From Roseibacillus ishigakijimensis (GTDB lineage Bacteria; Verrucomicrobiota; Verrucomicrobiia; Verrucomicrobiales; Akkermansiaceae): a stretch of DNA of 64,000 bases. The notes below the pieces were generated by a model that saw nothing but the letters and a program-made list of their open reading frames with translations, searched no databases and was not told the origin of the DNA. Shown piece after piece: positions 17,001 through 25,052 of the stretch. How positions within the stretch are numbered: position 1 is the stretch's first letter; the number at the start of each line of letters is the position of its first letter. The stretch covers positions 1 to 64,000 of the forward strand of contig NZ_JAENIO010000023.1 of assembly GCF_016595415.1 (NCBI RefSeq), read 5' to 3'. Both the position numbers and the translations under genes were made by a program.

Positions 17001-18843
17001 GCAAGCCTACTTTGGCAGCACCAATGTGGCCCGGGGCGGCTCCGATAGTGATGGCGATGGCGACAACGACGATGAAGAGTTGGCCGCCGAATCCAATCCC
17101 AACGATGCCACCTCCACCGTGGCCGATACCGATGGTGATGGTCTGGACGACGAGAACTTCGAGCTCGTCTACTGGAACAACCTTCTCCAGAACGGAACCC
17201 AGGACCCCGATGGCGATCTCGTCAACAACGAGGAAGAAGAAACCGGCGACAGCAACCCGCTCGACGCCAACTCCTCCCCGGACAACGACGAAGACGACCT
17301 CTCCGACAGCTGGGAGCTGGTGAACTTCGGCGACCTGGATGAAACGGGAAGCACTGATCCCGATAACGACGGCGACAACAACGCTCTCGAGTTCGCCAAC
17401 GGCACCGACCCGAACGATCCCTTCTCCTCACAAGACTCCGAGCCCGATGGCTTGGCCGATGGCTGGGAAACGTTCTACTTCTCCGATTTGGATGAAGGGG
17501 CGGCCGGCGATCCGGACAGCGATGGTGCGACCAACTTGGCTGAATTCAATGCCGGCACCAATCCCACGGATGGCACTTCCGTGCCCGATGTGAACAACGA
17601 CGGCATCCCGGACGGACGCACCCTCATCGCCTCCGATGGCCTTGGCACTTCTTCCTTCGACCAAGACGGAGTCAACAACTGGGACGATACCCTCGACCCC
17701 ACTGCAGGCTTGAACTACCTGGTCTACGGCTACGATCTACGCACCCCGGCGACTGGTGACGTCACCTTCGCCGGAGCCCGCCTGATCATTGCCAGTGATG
17801 AAAACACCACCTCCAATCTGGTAGCGAAGAACGCGGGCGTGGCCACCATCCCCTACTTCGGGCTGGACGGCCTCACCATCAACCAGGCTGGCGGAGCCAA
17901 CCTCACCCTGGCTGGCAGCGAGTTCCGCGTCTCCTCTCCCTCGGAGTTGTGGGCCAACAATGGCAACCTGATCATCAACGCGCCCTTCACCGGTTCAGCC
18001 CAGCTGAATCTGACCACCACGGGACCAACGAATCAGGTCATCCTGAACGGGCAGAGCACCTTCACAGGTGACCTCAACCTGACGACCCACGGAACCAACC
18101 CCGACAACGGGAAACTGGTCTTGGGCAATGCAGGTCGTCTCACCTTCGCCCCTACCACCAATGGCGTGACCAATGCCATTACCGGGGCCGGAACGGCCGC
18201 CTTGAACGGGTCCATCGCCTTCGACCTCAGCAATGCGGATGAAACCAATGGCAACCAATGGCTCATCTTCGCCACCACCGGCGAGGTCACCATCGGCGCC
18301 ACCTTCAACGTCACTGGATTCACCTCCGATGGCGGAGCTCCCGGCAGCCGGATCTGGACCCAGGGAGAGTATACCTTTGACGAAGCGACAGGGGTGCTCA
18401 CCTTTGGCGCGGTCTCAGCAGGCTATGCCGATTGGGCCAGCTTGAACGGTCTGGACGCGGGCAACAGCGGTGCCACCACCGATGCGGAGGGCGATGGCTT
18501 CGACAACCTGCTGGAATATCAGCTGGGCGGCGATCCCCTGGCAGCCGATGGCGGCGAACTCGTCTCGACCAGCGTGAGTGACACCCACCTCGTCTTCACC
18601 TTCGAGCGCTCCGATGCCTCGGAAAGCGACACCACCCTGACCTTCCAGTGGAGCGGCAATCTGCAGACTTGGCAGAACGCCGCCGTGGGGGCCGCCAGCG
18701 CAACCAGCGCGGAGGGGGTGATTGTCACCGTGACTGAAGACGGCGGCTCCAGCCCCGACTTCGACCTCATCGAGGTGCAGGTGCCCAAGACCCTCGCCAC
18801 TGACGGCAAGCTCTTCGGTCGCCTCAGCGGCAGCCAGCAGTAA
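14038..18843 (+). CDS. Giant secreted surface protein with TSP3 calcium repeats, LamG and beta-helix segments
   Basis: This 1601-residue exported protein has a signal peptide within residues 1-37. Residues about 40-255 form a beta-sandwich. Thrombospondin-type-3 repeats (DxDxDG loops such as DSDSDDDGLTDGEE, SDNDGLSD, DNDGMSNAWE) occupy about 262-395, 575-740 and 975-1210, often as a longer cassette WExxxFGxLxxxxxxDxDNDG. A LamG-like domain starts at HRWSFNGNL (about 744) and runs to 970. Residues about 1235-1440 are Gly/Asn/Thr-rich beta-helix-like sequence resembling autotransporter-associated repeats. The C-terminus (1465-1601) is a beta module with WSGNLQTWQ. No PEP-CTERM anchor is visible. 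The repeats bind calcium in known proteins; adhesion or polysaccharide binding is inferred. A terminator follows. Confidence 0.88.
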   Translation: MKKETSNPTNLPKIWSAPLTSLLAMTAFCGSVSTVCADFTPIENFQSLTEGALEGQGNWVTNGTGFNIVSEPGRPYNKVLQHTGASDAGLPWPQSFAEGGTATYFFRVLVNNGSQDISLGITHVAPTTESVANFGNFLAQPVIVGGNLGARDGIPGTGNPNFQPQVNGLLPGDWYKIWVVFDSAADSYQFYVQSDDDSLVGTQQEFPPLDGTWDFRSIVTDAIVATQLTSNSGNTNYYIDDIYLDDAGANLADPSAADRADGDNDGMTDAWEMFYFGNLNQSAGTDFDNDGLRDVEEELEGTDPTEADTDEDGVSDGDEVSGDANNAFFNLGTDPLDSDSDDDGLTDGEEISGSKNPVGNRPTDPNYADTDADNVSDPEEFLYGSNAIDPDSVPQIHTLIAPGKRNGGFESRSGAVVGTNYKLGWDGPDPDNIDAWTTWSEQTTTSTDSGVEAGGQSEGAVHGFTQNGNGAKNMTPYLVQEGDVIRLTYDRVNGYTTGDTFLLSDLTEDSLGFVQLPGSPAQEDTADGSYTITYVVPAGSLAIGHPLGIGIRNNTAASWPGWDNMVLTINDRDSDNDGLSDFAEDFYWGNGDDLVTAEELEVTTGSADSDNDSYSNAEEVANGSDPLDANSGLNDSDGDGLNDDWERDIFGDLSQSAEGDFDNDQATNLEEESAGTDGADASSWPDLDNDGMSNAWEIANDLNRFTNDANGDADNDGFTNLEEHDAGSDPQDPNWTPENALLAHRWSFNGNLTDSAGDSDATIVEVGANDVSLNSTGITLTGGAQGESDYVVLGENLIGGKTTPVTIELWATAHTVQNWSRIFDFGSDTTDYLFMSWSTGTNGNTDRVGWVSPNDTGFNSDSTNAPYVLDVPYHIVLTITPAYYSGALQGSTVTWYSAPVHDSQPGGHGLLAAQGSVETNLHLTDLTDAMNLLGRSFFPDNTAHATYDEVRIWDGALSETERELFHLLGPDSIDRSNTDGDPFPDAWEQAYFGSTNVARGGSDSDGDGDNDDEELAAESNPNDATSTVADTDGDGLDDENFELVYWNNLLQNGTQDPDGDLVNNEEEETGDSNPLDANSSPDNDEDDLSDSWELVNFGDLDETGSTDPDNDGDNNALEFANGTDPNDPFSSQDSEPDGLADGWETFYFSDLDEGAAGDPDSDGATNLAEFNAGTNPTDGTSVPDVNNDGIPDGRTLIASDGLGTSSFDQDGVNNWDDTLDPTAGLNYLVYGYDLRTPATGDVTFAGARLIIASDENTTSNLVAKNAGVATIPYFGLDGLTINQAGGANLTLAGSEFRVSSPSELWANNGNLIINAPFTGSAQLNLTTTGPTNQVILNGQSTFTGDLNLTTHGTNPDNGKLVLGNAGRLTFAPTTNGVTNAITGAGTAALNGSIAFDLSNADETNGNQWLIFATTGEVTIGATFNVTGFTSDGGAPGSRIWTQGEYTFDEATGVLTFGAVSAGYADWASLNGLDAGNSGATTDAEGDGFDNLLEYQLGGDPLAADGGELVSTSVSDTHLVFTFERSDASESDTTLTFQWSGNLQTWQNAAVGAASATSAEGVIVTVTEDGGSSPDFDLIEVQVPKTLATDGKLFGRLSGSQQ

Positions 18844-18874
18844 GGAGGCGTCGCCAACAATCGAAATCACAACC

Positions 18875-18907
18875 AAAAAGCCCGGGAGTGCGCTCCCGGG
18901 CTTTTTT
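18875..18907 (+). terminator. Strong bidirectional terminator
   Basis: The perfect stem AAAAAGCCCGGGAG / CTCCCGGGCTTTTT closes a TGCG loop and extends into T6 downstream, 31 bp after the surface-protein stop. The A-run on the left makes it usable from the other strand too. Confidence 0.95.
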
Positions 18908-18912
18908 GGGGT

Positions 18913-18950
18913 AAAAAAAGAAGGGGAAGCCATCTCGCTCCCCCTTCTTT
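18913..18950 (-). terminator. Terminator for galM
   Basis: On the minus strand AAAGAAGGGG pairs with CCCCTTCTTT across a 14-nt loop and runs into further T residues. It lies 30 bp beyond the galM stop. Confidence 0.75.
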
Positions 18951-18980
18951 CTCTCTCTTATGCCTCTCGGAAAGCGGTCT

Positions 18981-20105
18981 TTACCAACTGAAACGATGGA
19001 TCATGGTGTGGGAATAGGTTTCCCCGGGGCGCAGGATACAGTCCGGGAAATCCGGTTGATTCGGACTGTCCGGGAATCGCTCGGTCTCCAAGCAGAAGGC
19101 CGAGCGCTTGCCATACTCGACCCCCTTCTTTCCCGTGACCGTGCCATCGAGAAAGTTTCCTCCATAAAATTGGATGGCCGGCTGATCGGTGAGAATCTCC
19201 ATCGTGCGCCCACTGGTCGGCTCACTCACCCGGGCAGCCAGACGGAGGCCGTCTCCATTGAGGACCCAGGCATGGTCGTAGCCTCCTCCAAAGTGGAGGG
19301 CCTCGAAATCGGCCTCCACCCGCTGGCCAATGGCAGTGGCTTCCCGGAAGTCCATGGGGGTATCCTCCACCGGAGCCAGTTCACCGGTCGGAATGAGCCC
19401 CTTGTCGGTGGGCAGGTAGCGATCGGCATTGAGCTGGAGGAGATGATTATTGATGGAGGTGGTCGCCTCGCCGCTGAGGTTCCAGTAGCTGTGATGGAGT
19501 AGATTCACGGGAGTCGCCTTGGTGGTGGTCGCTTCCGCCTGCCAAATGAGCTCGTTGTCATCATTGAGCCGATAGGTCACCGTCACGCTCAAGGCTCCGG
19601 GATAACCTTCTTCGCCGTCGGCGGAGAGATAGGAAAAGCTCACCCCCCCGGCGATGGCTTGCCCCGACCAGAGAACTTTGTCGAAGCCCCGGGTGCCGCC
19701 ATGCAAGTGGCAGGGAAGGCCTCCGGGCTCATTATTGGTGGCGAGCGTGTAGTCCTCCCCATCCAAAGTGAATTTGCCCGCCGCGATGCGATTGCCGAAA
19801 CGACCCACGCTGGCTCCGAAATAAGAGGTATTGCCCAACCAACCCGCCAGATCATCGTAGCCATGGGTCAAGTCCTCCACCTGGCCGTTCTGATCGGGGG
19901 TAGAGAGGGAGACCAGGGTGGCCCCATACTCCATCACCCTGGCCTCCACGCCGTCCTCGTTGCGCAGGGTCCAGATCCGCACCTCCCGCCCGTCCGGCAA
20001 GGTGCCATACACTTCCGCCTGGGGGAGTTCGTCCGCTGCCGGAGCCGCGCCCGCGACCATTGCCAGCAGGCCCAGCATCGCCCCCATCGCATCATATTGC
20101 TTCAT
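18981..20105 (-). CDS. galM: Aldose 1-epimerase (mutarotase), exported
   Basis: This 374-residue enzyme interconverts alpha and beta anomers of aldoses such as galactose, glucose or arabinose. Family motifs are clear: NRIAAGKFTLDG, HLHGGTRGFDK, the catalytic His in LLHHSYWNLSG, and the catalytic Glu in FCLETERFPDSPN near the C-terminus. The ATG at 20105 has GAGAGG eight bases upstream and gives a signal peptide (LGLLAMVAGAAPAADE), so it acts in the periplasm or outside the cell; the longer start at 20189 was rejected. An exported mutarotase suits polysaccharide degraders. It is monocistronic, with its own terminator at 18913-18950. Confidence 0.92.
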   Translation of the reverse strand: MKQYDAMGAMLGLLAMVAGAAPAADELPQAEVYGTLPDGREVRIWTLRNEDGVEARVMEYGATLVSLSTPDQNGQVEDLTHGYDDLAGWLGNTSYFGASVGRFGNRIAAGKFTLDGEDYTLATNNEPGGLPCHLHGGTRGFDKVLWSGQAIAGGVSFSYLSADGEEGYPGALSVTVTYRLNDDNELIWQAEATTTKATPVNLLHHSYWNLSGEATTSINNHLLQLNADRYLPTDKGLIPTGELAPVEDTPMDFREATAIGQRVEADFEALHFGGGYDHAWVLNGDGLRLAARVSEPTSGRTMEILTDQPAIQFYGGNFLDGTVTGKKGVEYGKRSAFCLETERFPDSPNQPDFPDCILRPGETYSHTMIHRFSW

Positions 20106-20254
20106 ACACCTCTCACTCTGAGGAGAGGAAGAAGAGTGGTCAACGCAATGAGAATGGTCAAAATGCACGGACTCCTGCGAAAAATCCACCGCGCTCGCTG
20201 GCAGACCAAGCGAAAAGGGCCGGCGGGAGAGCCGGCGGCTGGACTCTCCCGACG

Positions 20255-20285
20255 AAAAAAGCCCGCAGAAAACTGCGGGCTTTTT
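20255..20285 (-). terminator. Terminator downstream of tRNA-Asp
   Basis: AAAAAGCCCGCAG / CTGCGGGCTTTTT closes an AAAA loop; on the minus strand it ends with a T-run. It lies 33 bp beyond the tRNA 3' end, so it probably ends that transcript. Confidence 0.9.
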
Positions 20286-20317
20286 GCCTTCTCTTCCGGG
20301 AAGCTCCCAGGGGAGAA

Positions 20318-20394
<77 letters not shown>

Positions 20395-20488
20395 GGGTAG
20401 AACCGGAAGGCTTGCTTTTCAGCGTCCCTTCCGGCGTGGGCGCGAACTCTAATGACGACCGAGCCCCCTTGCAACTAAAAAAGGGACT

Positions 20489-21415
20489 TTATTTCAATTT
20501 TTCTATCAGAGCCTCCAAGCTGGCCCAATCCCCGGCCGTTTCGATGGTCGCTCCCTTGTCGATGCGAGGCATCAATCCGGCCAAAACCTTGCCCGGACCC
20601 AGCTCGATGAAAAGCTCGTTACCCTCGCTACGAAGGAGTTGCATCGACTCGACCCACCGCACGGAGCCAGTGACCTGCTTTTGCAGAGTCTCGCGGATGG
20701 CCGCCGGGTCGGTCACCGCTTCCGCGCGGTAATTGCTGACGACGGGAAATTTCGGGCTCTGAATTTGCGCCTCGGCGAGCACGGGACCGAGTTTGGCCTC
20801 CGCATTTGCCATCAGCCGGGAGTGATAAGCGCCCGCGACCTTGAGCTTTTTGGCCAGTTTGATCTTCCGGGCTTTGGCACCCGCCACCGCCTGATCGATA
20901 CCCGCCACCGTGCCGGAGAGAACAATCTGCCCCGGGGCATTGAGGTTGGCCACATCGACATCCGCTTCGGCGGCGAGCTCACGCACGGCCGCCTCATCTC
21001 CCCCCACCATGGCCGCCATGGCCCCTTCGGTCTCGGCACAGGCCTCGTCCATCAGCTTGCCGCGTTGAGCGACCACGCGCAGACCTTCCTCGAAGGAGAA
21101 ACTGCCCGCTGCGGTGTGCGCGGTCATCTCTCCCAAGGAAAGACCCGCGGCCGCCACGGGATTGAGGTCGGGACATGCGTCTTTCAAAATAGCCCACATT
21201 GCCAGACCATGGACGAAGAGGGCAGGCTGGCAATTGGCGGTCTTGGTCAGCTCTTCCTCGGGGCCTGCAAAAAGGATCTCGCTGAGCTTGCGCCCGAGCA
21301 CCTCATCGGCTTGGGCAAAGAGATCCGAGGCAATGGGGCTGGCCTCCATGAGGTCCTGGCCCATCCCCACCTTTTGAGCACCTTGTCCGGCAAATAGTAA
21401 TACGCAATTGGTCAT
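20489..21415 (-). CDS. fabD: Malonyl-CoA:ACP transacylase
   Basis: This 308-residue enzyme loads malonyl groups from CoA onto acyl carrier protein for fatty-acid synthesis in the cytoplasm. The N-terminal FAGQGAQKVGMG, the nucleophile motif GLSLGE (Ser near residue 91) and the catalytic His in GAYHSRLM are all present. ATG at 21415 gives the standard N-terminus TNCVLLFAGQG; an upstream start at 21430 was rejected. It diverges from dapF with 116 bp between starts and is followed on the same strand by tRNA-Asp. No other fab genes flank it. Confidence 0.95.
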   Translation of the reverse strand: MTNCVLLFAGQGAQKVGMGQDLMEASPIASDLFAQADEVLGRKLSEILFAGPEEELTKTANCQPALFVHGLAMWAILKDACPDLNPVAAAGLSLGEMTAHTAAGSFSFEEGLRVVAQRGKLMDEACAETEGAMAAMVGGDEAAVRELAAEADVDVANLNAPGQIVLSGTVAGIDQAVAGAKARKIKLAKKLKVAGAYHSRLMANAEAKLGPVLAEAQIQSPKFPVVSNYRAEAVTDPAAIRETLQKQVTGSVRWVESMQLLRSEGNELFIELGPGKVLAGLMPRIDKGATIETAGDWASLEALIEKLK

Positions 21416-21531
21416 GTGGACGACAGCCAAACCGCTTGAACTGGGTCAGGCAAGCCCGGAAAGCGACCAGAAGCCGGGGAGGTTCCTGTTTTTGCGACTT
21501 GAAAAAGGAGGCCACTCGCAGAGATTCGGGT

Positions 21532-22338
21532 ATGATCGTTTCTTTCACCAAGATGAACGGAGCCGGTAACGACTTCGTCGTCCTCGACAACCGCGACCTC
21601 ACCTACAACTTGAGCAAGGAGCAGATTGCCCGGCTCTGTGACCGGCATCGCGGCATCGGTGCCGATGGCCTGCTGGCGGCAGAACCAGCGGAGAGCGACG
21701 CCGATTTCCGCTTCCGCTATTACAATGCCGATGGGGGCGAAGCGGAGATGTGTGGCAACGGAGCACGCTGCTTTGGCCGCTTCACCGCCAGCCTCCTGGC
21801 GGAAGAGACCGACGAGGTGAGCTTCGAGACCATTGCGGGCCGGCTTTCCGCCAAGTTGATCGACGATCAGGTCGAGGTCGCAATGTCCGATCCTTTCGAC
21901 CTCACGCTCGATCTCCCTATTGCAATCGAGGGCTTGGCGCACGTTCATTCCGTCAATACCGGGGTGCCACACACGGTGAGCTTCGTGGACAATCTCGCCG
22001 AGCTCGATGTGCGTCGCCTGGGAGCAACCCTGCGCTATCACGAGCATTTTGCCCCGGCGGGCACGAATGCCAACTTTGCCCAAGTGCTCTCGCCCGGCCA
22101 CATCGCCATCCGCACCTATGAACGCGGGGTGGAGGACGAAACCCTGGCCTGCGGCACCGGGATGGTGGCCAGCGCCATTTATCACCACCTCCTCACCGGA
22201 GCGCCCTCCCCCATCAAAGTCGACGTCAAAGGAGGAGAGACTCTGGAAATCGGCTTCGAGAAGGACGGCGATCACTTCCGCAAGGTGACGCTGACCGGTC
22301 CGGCGGAGATCACCTTCACGGGAGAAGTGGAAATTTAA
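21532..22338 (+). CDS. dapF: Diaminopimelate epimerase
   Basis: This 268-residue enzyme converts LL- to meso-diaminopimelate for lysine and peptidoglycan synthesis. The N-terminal FTKMNGAGNDFVV is diagnostic. The two active-site cysteines lie in MCGNGARC (Cys74) and ETLACGTGMVAS. ATG at 21532 was chosen over a start at 21436 because the family begins here and GAGATTCGGG precedes it weakly. It diverges from fabD. Confidence 0.96.
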   Translation: MIVSFTKMNGAGNDFVVLDNRDLTYNLSKEQIARLCDRHRGIGADGLLAAEPAESDADFRFRYYNADGGEAEMCGNGARCFGRFTASLLAEETDEVSFETIAGRLSAKLIDDQVEVAMSDPFDLTLDLPIAIEGLAHVHSVNTGVPHTVSFVDNLAELDVRRLGATLRYHEHFAPAGTNANFAQVLSPGHIAIRTYERGVEDETLACGTGMVASAIYHHLLTGAPSPIKVDVKGGETLEIGFEKDGDHFRKVTLTGPAEITFTGEVEI

Positions 22339-22429
22339 GCTCCTCCCTCGCGCTTGAAGGAATCGGAGCTACAATGCGGAGGTCAACCGGACGAAAAAAG
22401 AAGCGCTCCGGTGTCGTTTCCTTTCCCGG

Positions 22430-24907
22430 ATGAAAACTCTCCTGCGCCCCCTACTCGCCTCCCTCGCACTCATCGCCACCGCTGCCCCCCCGGCCCTGGC
22501 GGAGGCAAACTACAATCACGTCGGGCGCGCTTTGATCAGCGCCCTGAGCGATGCCCATTACGAGGTTCTCCGCTTCAATGAGAATATCAACCAGCGGATT
22601 CTGGCCCGCTACCTCGACAACCTCGACCCGGAGAAACTCTATTTCACCCAAGCCGATGTGGCGGATTTTGCCGGCAAATACACCGGTCCCACGGATACCC
22701 CTTTCGATATTCTACTTTTCCGCTCGCGGGGAATGGAACCCGCCCAGGAAATCTACCGCCGCTTCGCCCAGCGGGTTGGCGAACGCACCGAGTTCATCGA
22801 GCAAGCCGCTGACAACGCGGCCTTCGACTTCACCGCCGACACCCTGGTGCCTCTCTCGCGCGAAAACGCCTTTTGGCCCGAGGACAGCTTCGCCGCCCAG
22901 CGAGCCTGGGGACTGAAGATCGCAAACGAAATCCTCACCGAGCAGCTTCTCCAGGAGCAGGTGGCCAAGCGGCTGCAGGAGAAAAAGCCCACCGCCCCGG
23001 CAGACGAGGGCGAAGCGCAGCCCCTCCAACCCGAGCCGGAAAAAAGCGAGAACGGGGAAGAAAGCGAAGCGGAAAAGACGCTGAAGGAATTACTCCCCGT
23101 CAACCTCACCCCCGCGGTCCCGCCCCGGGAGAATGCCCCCTTGGCCCCGACCGCCCCCGACCTGGTCCCTCCGGCCTGGCAGCGGGACTCGCCCCGCAAG
23201 ATCGTCAAAGCCCGCTACCAGCGCTTTCATGAGACCGTGCAAGCGGCCTCTGAAGAGAAAATCGCGGACTACTTTTTCAGCGCGGTCGCCCAGGCCTACG
23301 ATCCCCACTCGGACTACCTGAGTGTGGCTGAGAATGAGCGCTTCGACCGCGAGCTGCAGAACCAGCTCACCGGCATTGGGGCCGAACTCAGTGCCAATCC
23401 CGATGGCTCCACCCGCATTGGAGGCCTTATTGTCAATGGCCCGGCCCACCGCCAGGGCGAACTGCAGCCCAATGATCGCATCGTCGCTGTCGATCCCCTC
23501 AATGACGGCCGAATCATCGACATCACCCACCTGCCGACCAACGAGGTGGTCGAGCTCATCCTGGGCCGCAGAGACACCCAGGTCGGCCTCCTGGTGGAGA
23601 ACCGCACCCCGGAAGATCCCGCAAAGCGAAAAGTGGTGATCACCCGGGATACCGTCGAGCTCAAGAATGCGGCCGCCTCCGCGATGCTGGTAAAAGTGAA
23701 GCGGGAAGACAACGACCCCCTCACGCTAGGATGGATCACCATTCCAAGCTTCTATCTGGACTTTGAGGATGGCGACCCGAGCGTCTACAAGGACGTCCGC
23801 CGTCTGCTCACGCGCATGAAAGCCGAGAAGGTGGACGGCATCGCCCTCGATCTGCGCGGCAATGGAGGCGGCTCCCTCACCGAAGTGCCCCGGTTGGCAG
23901 GTCTCTTTCTCCCCCGGGGACCCATCGTGCAAGCGCGCAACCGGGCCCGCAGCGTGGAGACCTACGCTTCCACTCCCCTCACCCCCCTCTACGACGGCCC
24001 CCTGGTGGCCCTGACTGATCGCGAGAGCGCCTCTTCCAGCGAAATCCTGGTGGGCGCGCTGCAGGACTACAACCGCGCCATCCTCGTCGGCGAATCCTCC
24101 ACTTTCGGAAAGGGGACAGTGCAGGAGAAGATGGGCATCGCGGAATATCTGCGCTTCATGCAAGACCCCACCCGGGCAGGCGAACTGAAGACGACCGTGC
24201 AAAAATTCTATCGCGTCACGGGCAGCTCCACCCAATTGCGCGGAGTGGTGCCGGACATCATCTTCCCCTCTCTCAACGATCTCCACGAGATCGGCGAGCG
24301 CTATCTCCCCTATGCCCTTCCCCACGACATCATCCCTCCCGTGCGCAACTTCCAGCCTCTGGACCGCGCCAAACTCCACCTCCCCCAAGTGGCCGAAAAC
24401 AGCCGCCTGCGCGTGCAGGAAAATCCTGAATTCGCTTACCTGCGGGAAGACCTCATCCGGGAAGAGGTCAAACGCCAGCGCAATGTGACCACCCTCAATC
24501 GCGAAAAACGCCTGCAGGAACAAGAGGAAGAACTCGCCCGCCTCGCCCAACGCAATCGCGAACGCCACGAGCGCTTCGTCCGACTGGAGAAAGAAGACCG
24601 CGAGACCTTTCAATTTCTCCGCCTGACCCTGGACGATGTCGATCGGCCCGTCCTCCCCCACGTCAACGAAGAGCGGGATTCGCAGAACTACATCATCCGC
24701 TCCGAGGCGCTGGCCTCCGGCCCCCGCGAGCAACCCCGGTGGCCCAGTGCATTGGACCCGGTGCAACGCGAAACACTGCGCATTTTGCAAGACACGGTCG
24801 AGGAAGGCTACCGGGCTGCTCAGATCGCCGAGCTGAAGCGTGTCATCGAAGACGAAACCAAGGCCCAGGAACGCCGACGGGCCAGCGAGGAGCAAGCCGT
24901 TTACTAG
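22430..24907 (+). CDS. prc: Tail-specific (C-terminal processing) protease, S41 family
   Basis: This 825-residue periplasmic protease degrades or trims proteins from their C-termini. It has a signal peptide (residues 1-24), the Prc N-terminal helical domain (YLDNLDPEKLYFTQADVADF), a PDZ domain near 312-400 (GIGAELSANPDG, then NDRIVAVDP), and the S41 core near 440-620. The Ser/Lys dyad lies in SASSSEI (533-539) and FGKGTVQ (Lys561). The C-terminal region is long, charged and coiled-coil-like, as in DUF3340-containing Prc proteins. A Glu/Pro-rich insertion at about 185-225 is unusual. In E. coli, Prc also processes cell-wall and lipoprotein substrates. It stands alone between dapF and rpoN. Confidence 0.92.
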   Translation: MKTLLRPLLASLALIATAAPPALAEANYNHVGRALISALSDAHYEVLRFNENINQRILARYLDNLDPEKLYFTQADVADFAGKYTGPTDTPFDILLFRSRGMEPAQEIYRRFAQRVGERTEFIEQAADNAAFDFTADTLVPLSRENAFWPEDSFAAQRAWGLKIANEILTEQLLQEQVAKRLQEKKPTAPADEGEAQPLQPEPEKSENGEESEAEKTLKELLPVNLTPAVPPRENAPLAPTAPDLVPPAWQRDSPRKIVKARYQRFHETVQAASEEKIADYFFSAVAQAYDPHSDYLSVAENERFDRELQNQLTGIGAELSANPDGSTRIGGLIVNGPAHRQGELQPNDRIVAVDPLNDGRIIDITHLPTNEVVELILGRRDTQVGLLVENRTPEDPAKRKVVITRDTVELKNAAASAMLVKVKREDNDPLTLGWITIPSFYLDFEDGDPSVYKDVRRLLTRMKAEKVDGIALDLRGNGGGSLTEVPRLAGLFLPRGPIVQARNRARSVETYASTPLTPLYDGPLVALTDRESASSSEILVGALQDYNRAILVGESSTFGKGTVQEKMGIAEYLRFMQDPTRAGELKTTVQKFYRVTGSSTQLRGVVPDIIFPSLNDLHEIGERYLPYALPHDIIPPVRNFQPLDRAKLHLPQVAENSRLRVQENPEFAYLREDLIREEVKRQRNVTTLNREKRLQEQEEELARLAQRNRERHERFVRLEKEDRETFQFLRLTLDDVDRPVLPHVNEERDSQNYIIRSEALASGPREQPRWPSALDPVQRETLRILQDTVEEGYRAAQIAELKRVIEDETKAQERRRASEEQAVY

Positions 24908-24988
24908 CGGTCACTCACAAATCCTTCCGCAAAAAAGAAACAGACTTTTGTGATTGTCTTTAATAAAAATCCCGCCCTCCTAATATTT

Positions 24989-25007
24989 TTGGCACGAAAA
25001 CTGCTTT
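24989..25007 (+). promoter_or_regulatory. Sigma-54 (-24/-12) promoter upstream of rpoN
   Basis: TTGGCACGAAAACTGCTTT matches the RpoN consensus TGGCACG-N4-TTGC closely: GG at 24991-24992 and GC at 25003-25004 have exactly 10 bases between them, TGGCACG is perfect, and only the first T of TTGC reads C. The start of transcription would be near 25016, about 37 bp before the rpoN ATG. It implies that rpoN activates its own gene; the activator is not in the window. Confidence 0.7.
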
Positions 25008-25052
25008 AGTTCTGGTCATCGGCGAAATCCGCGCTAAAAAGCAGTCGACATC

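Noticed and set aside
14731-17004. Long minus-strand open frame of 757 codons opposite the giant protein
   Set aside because: It mirrors the Asp/Gly-rich codons of the calcium repeats and encodes Val/Gly/Ala-rich sequence without domains.
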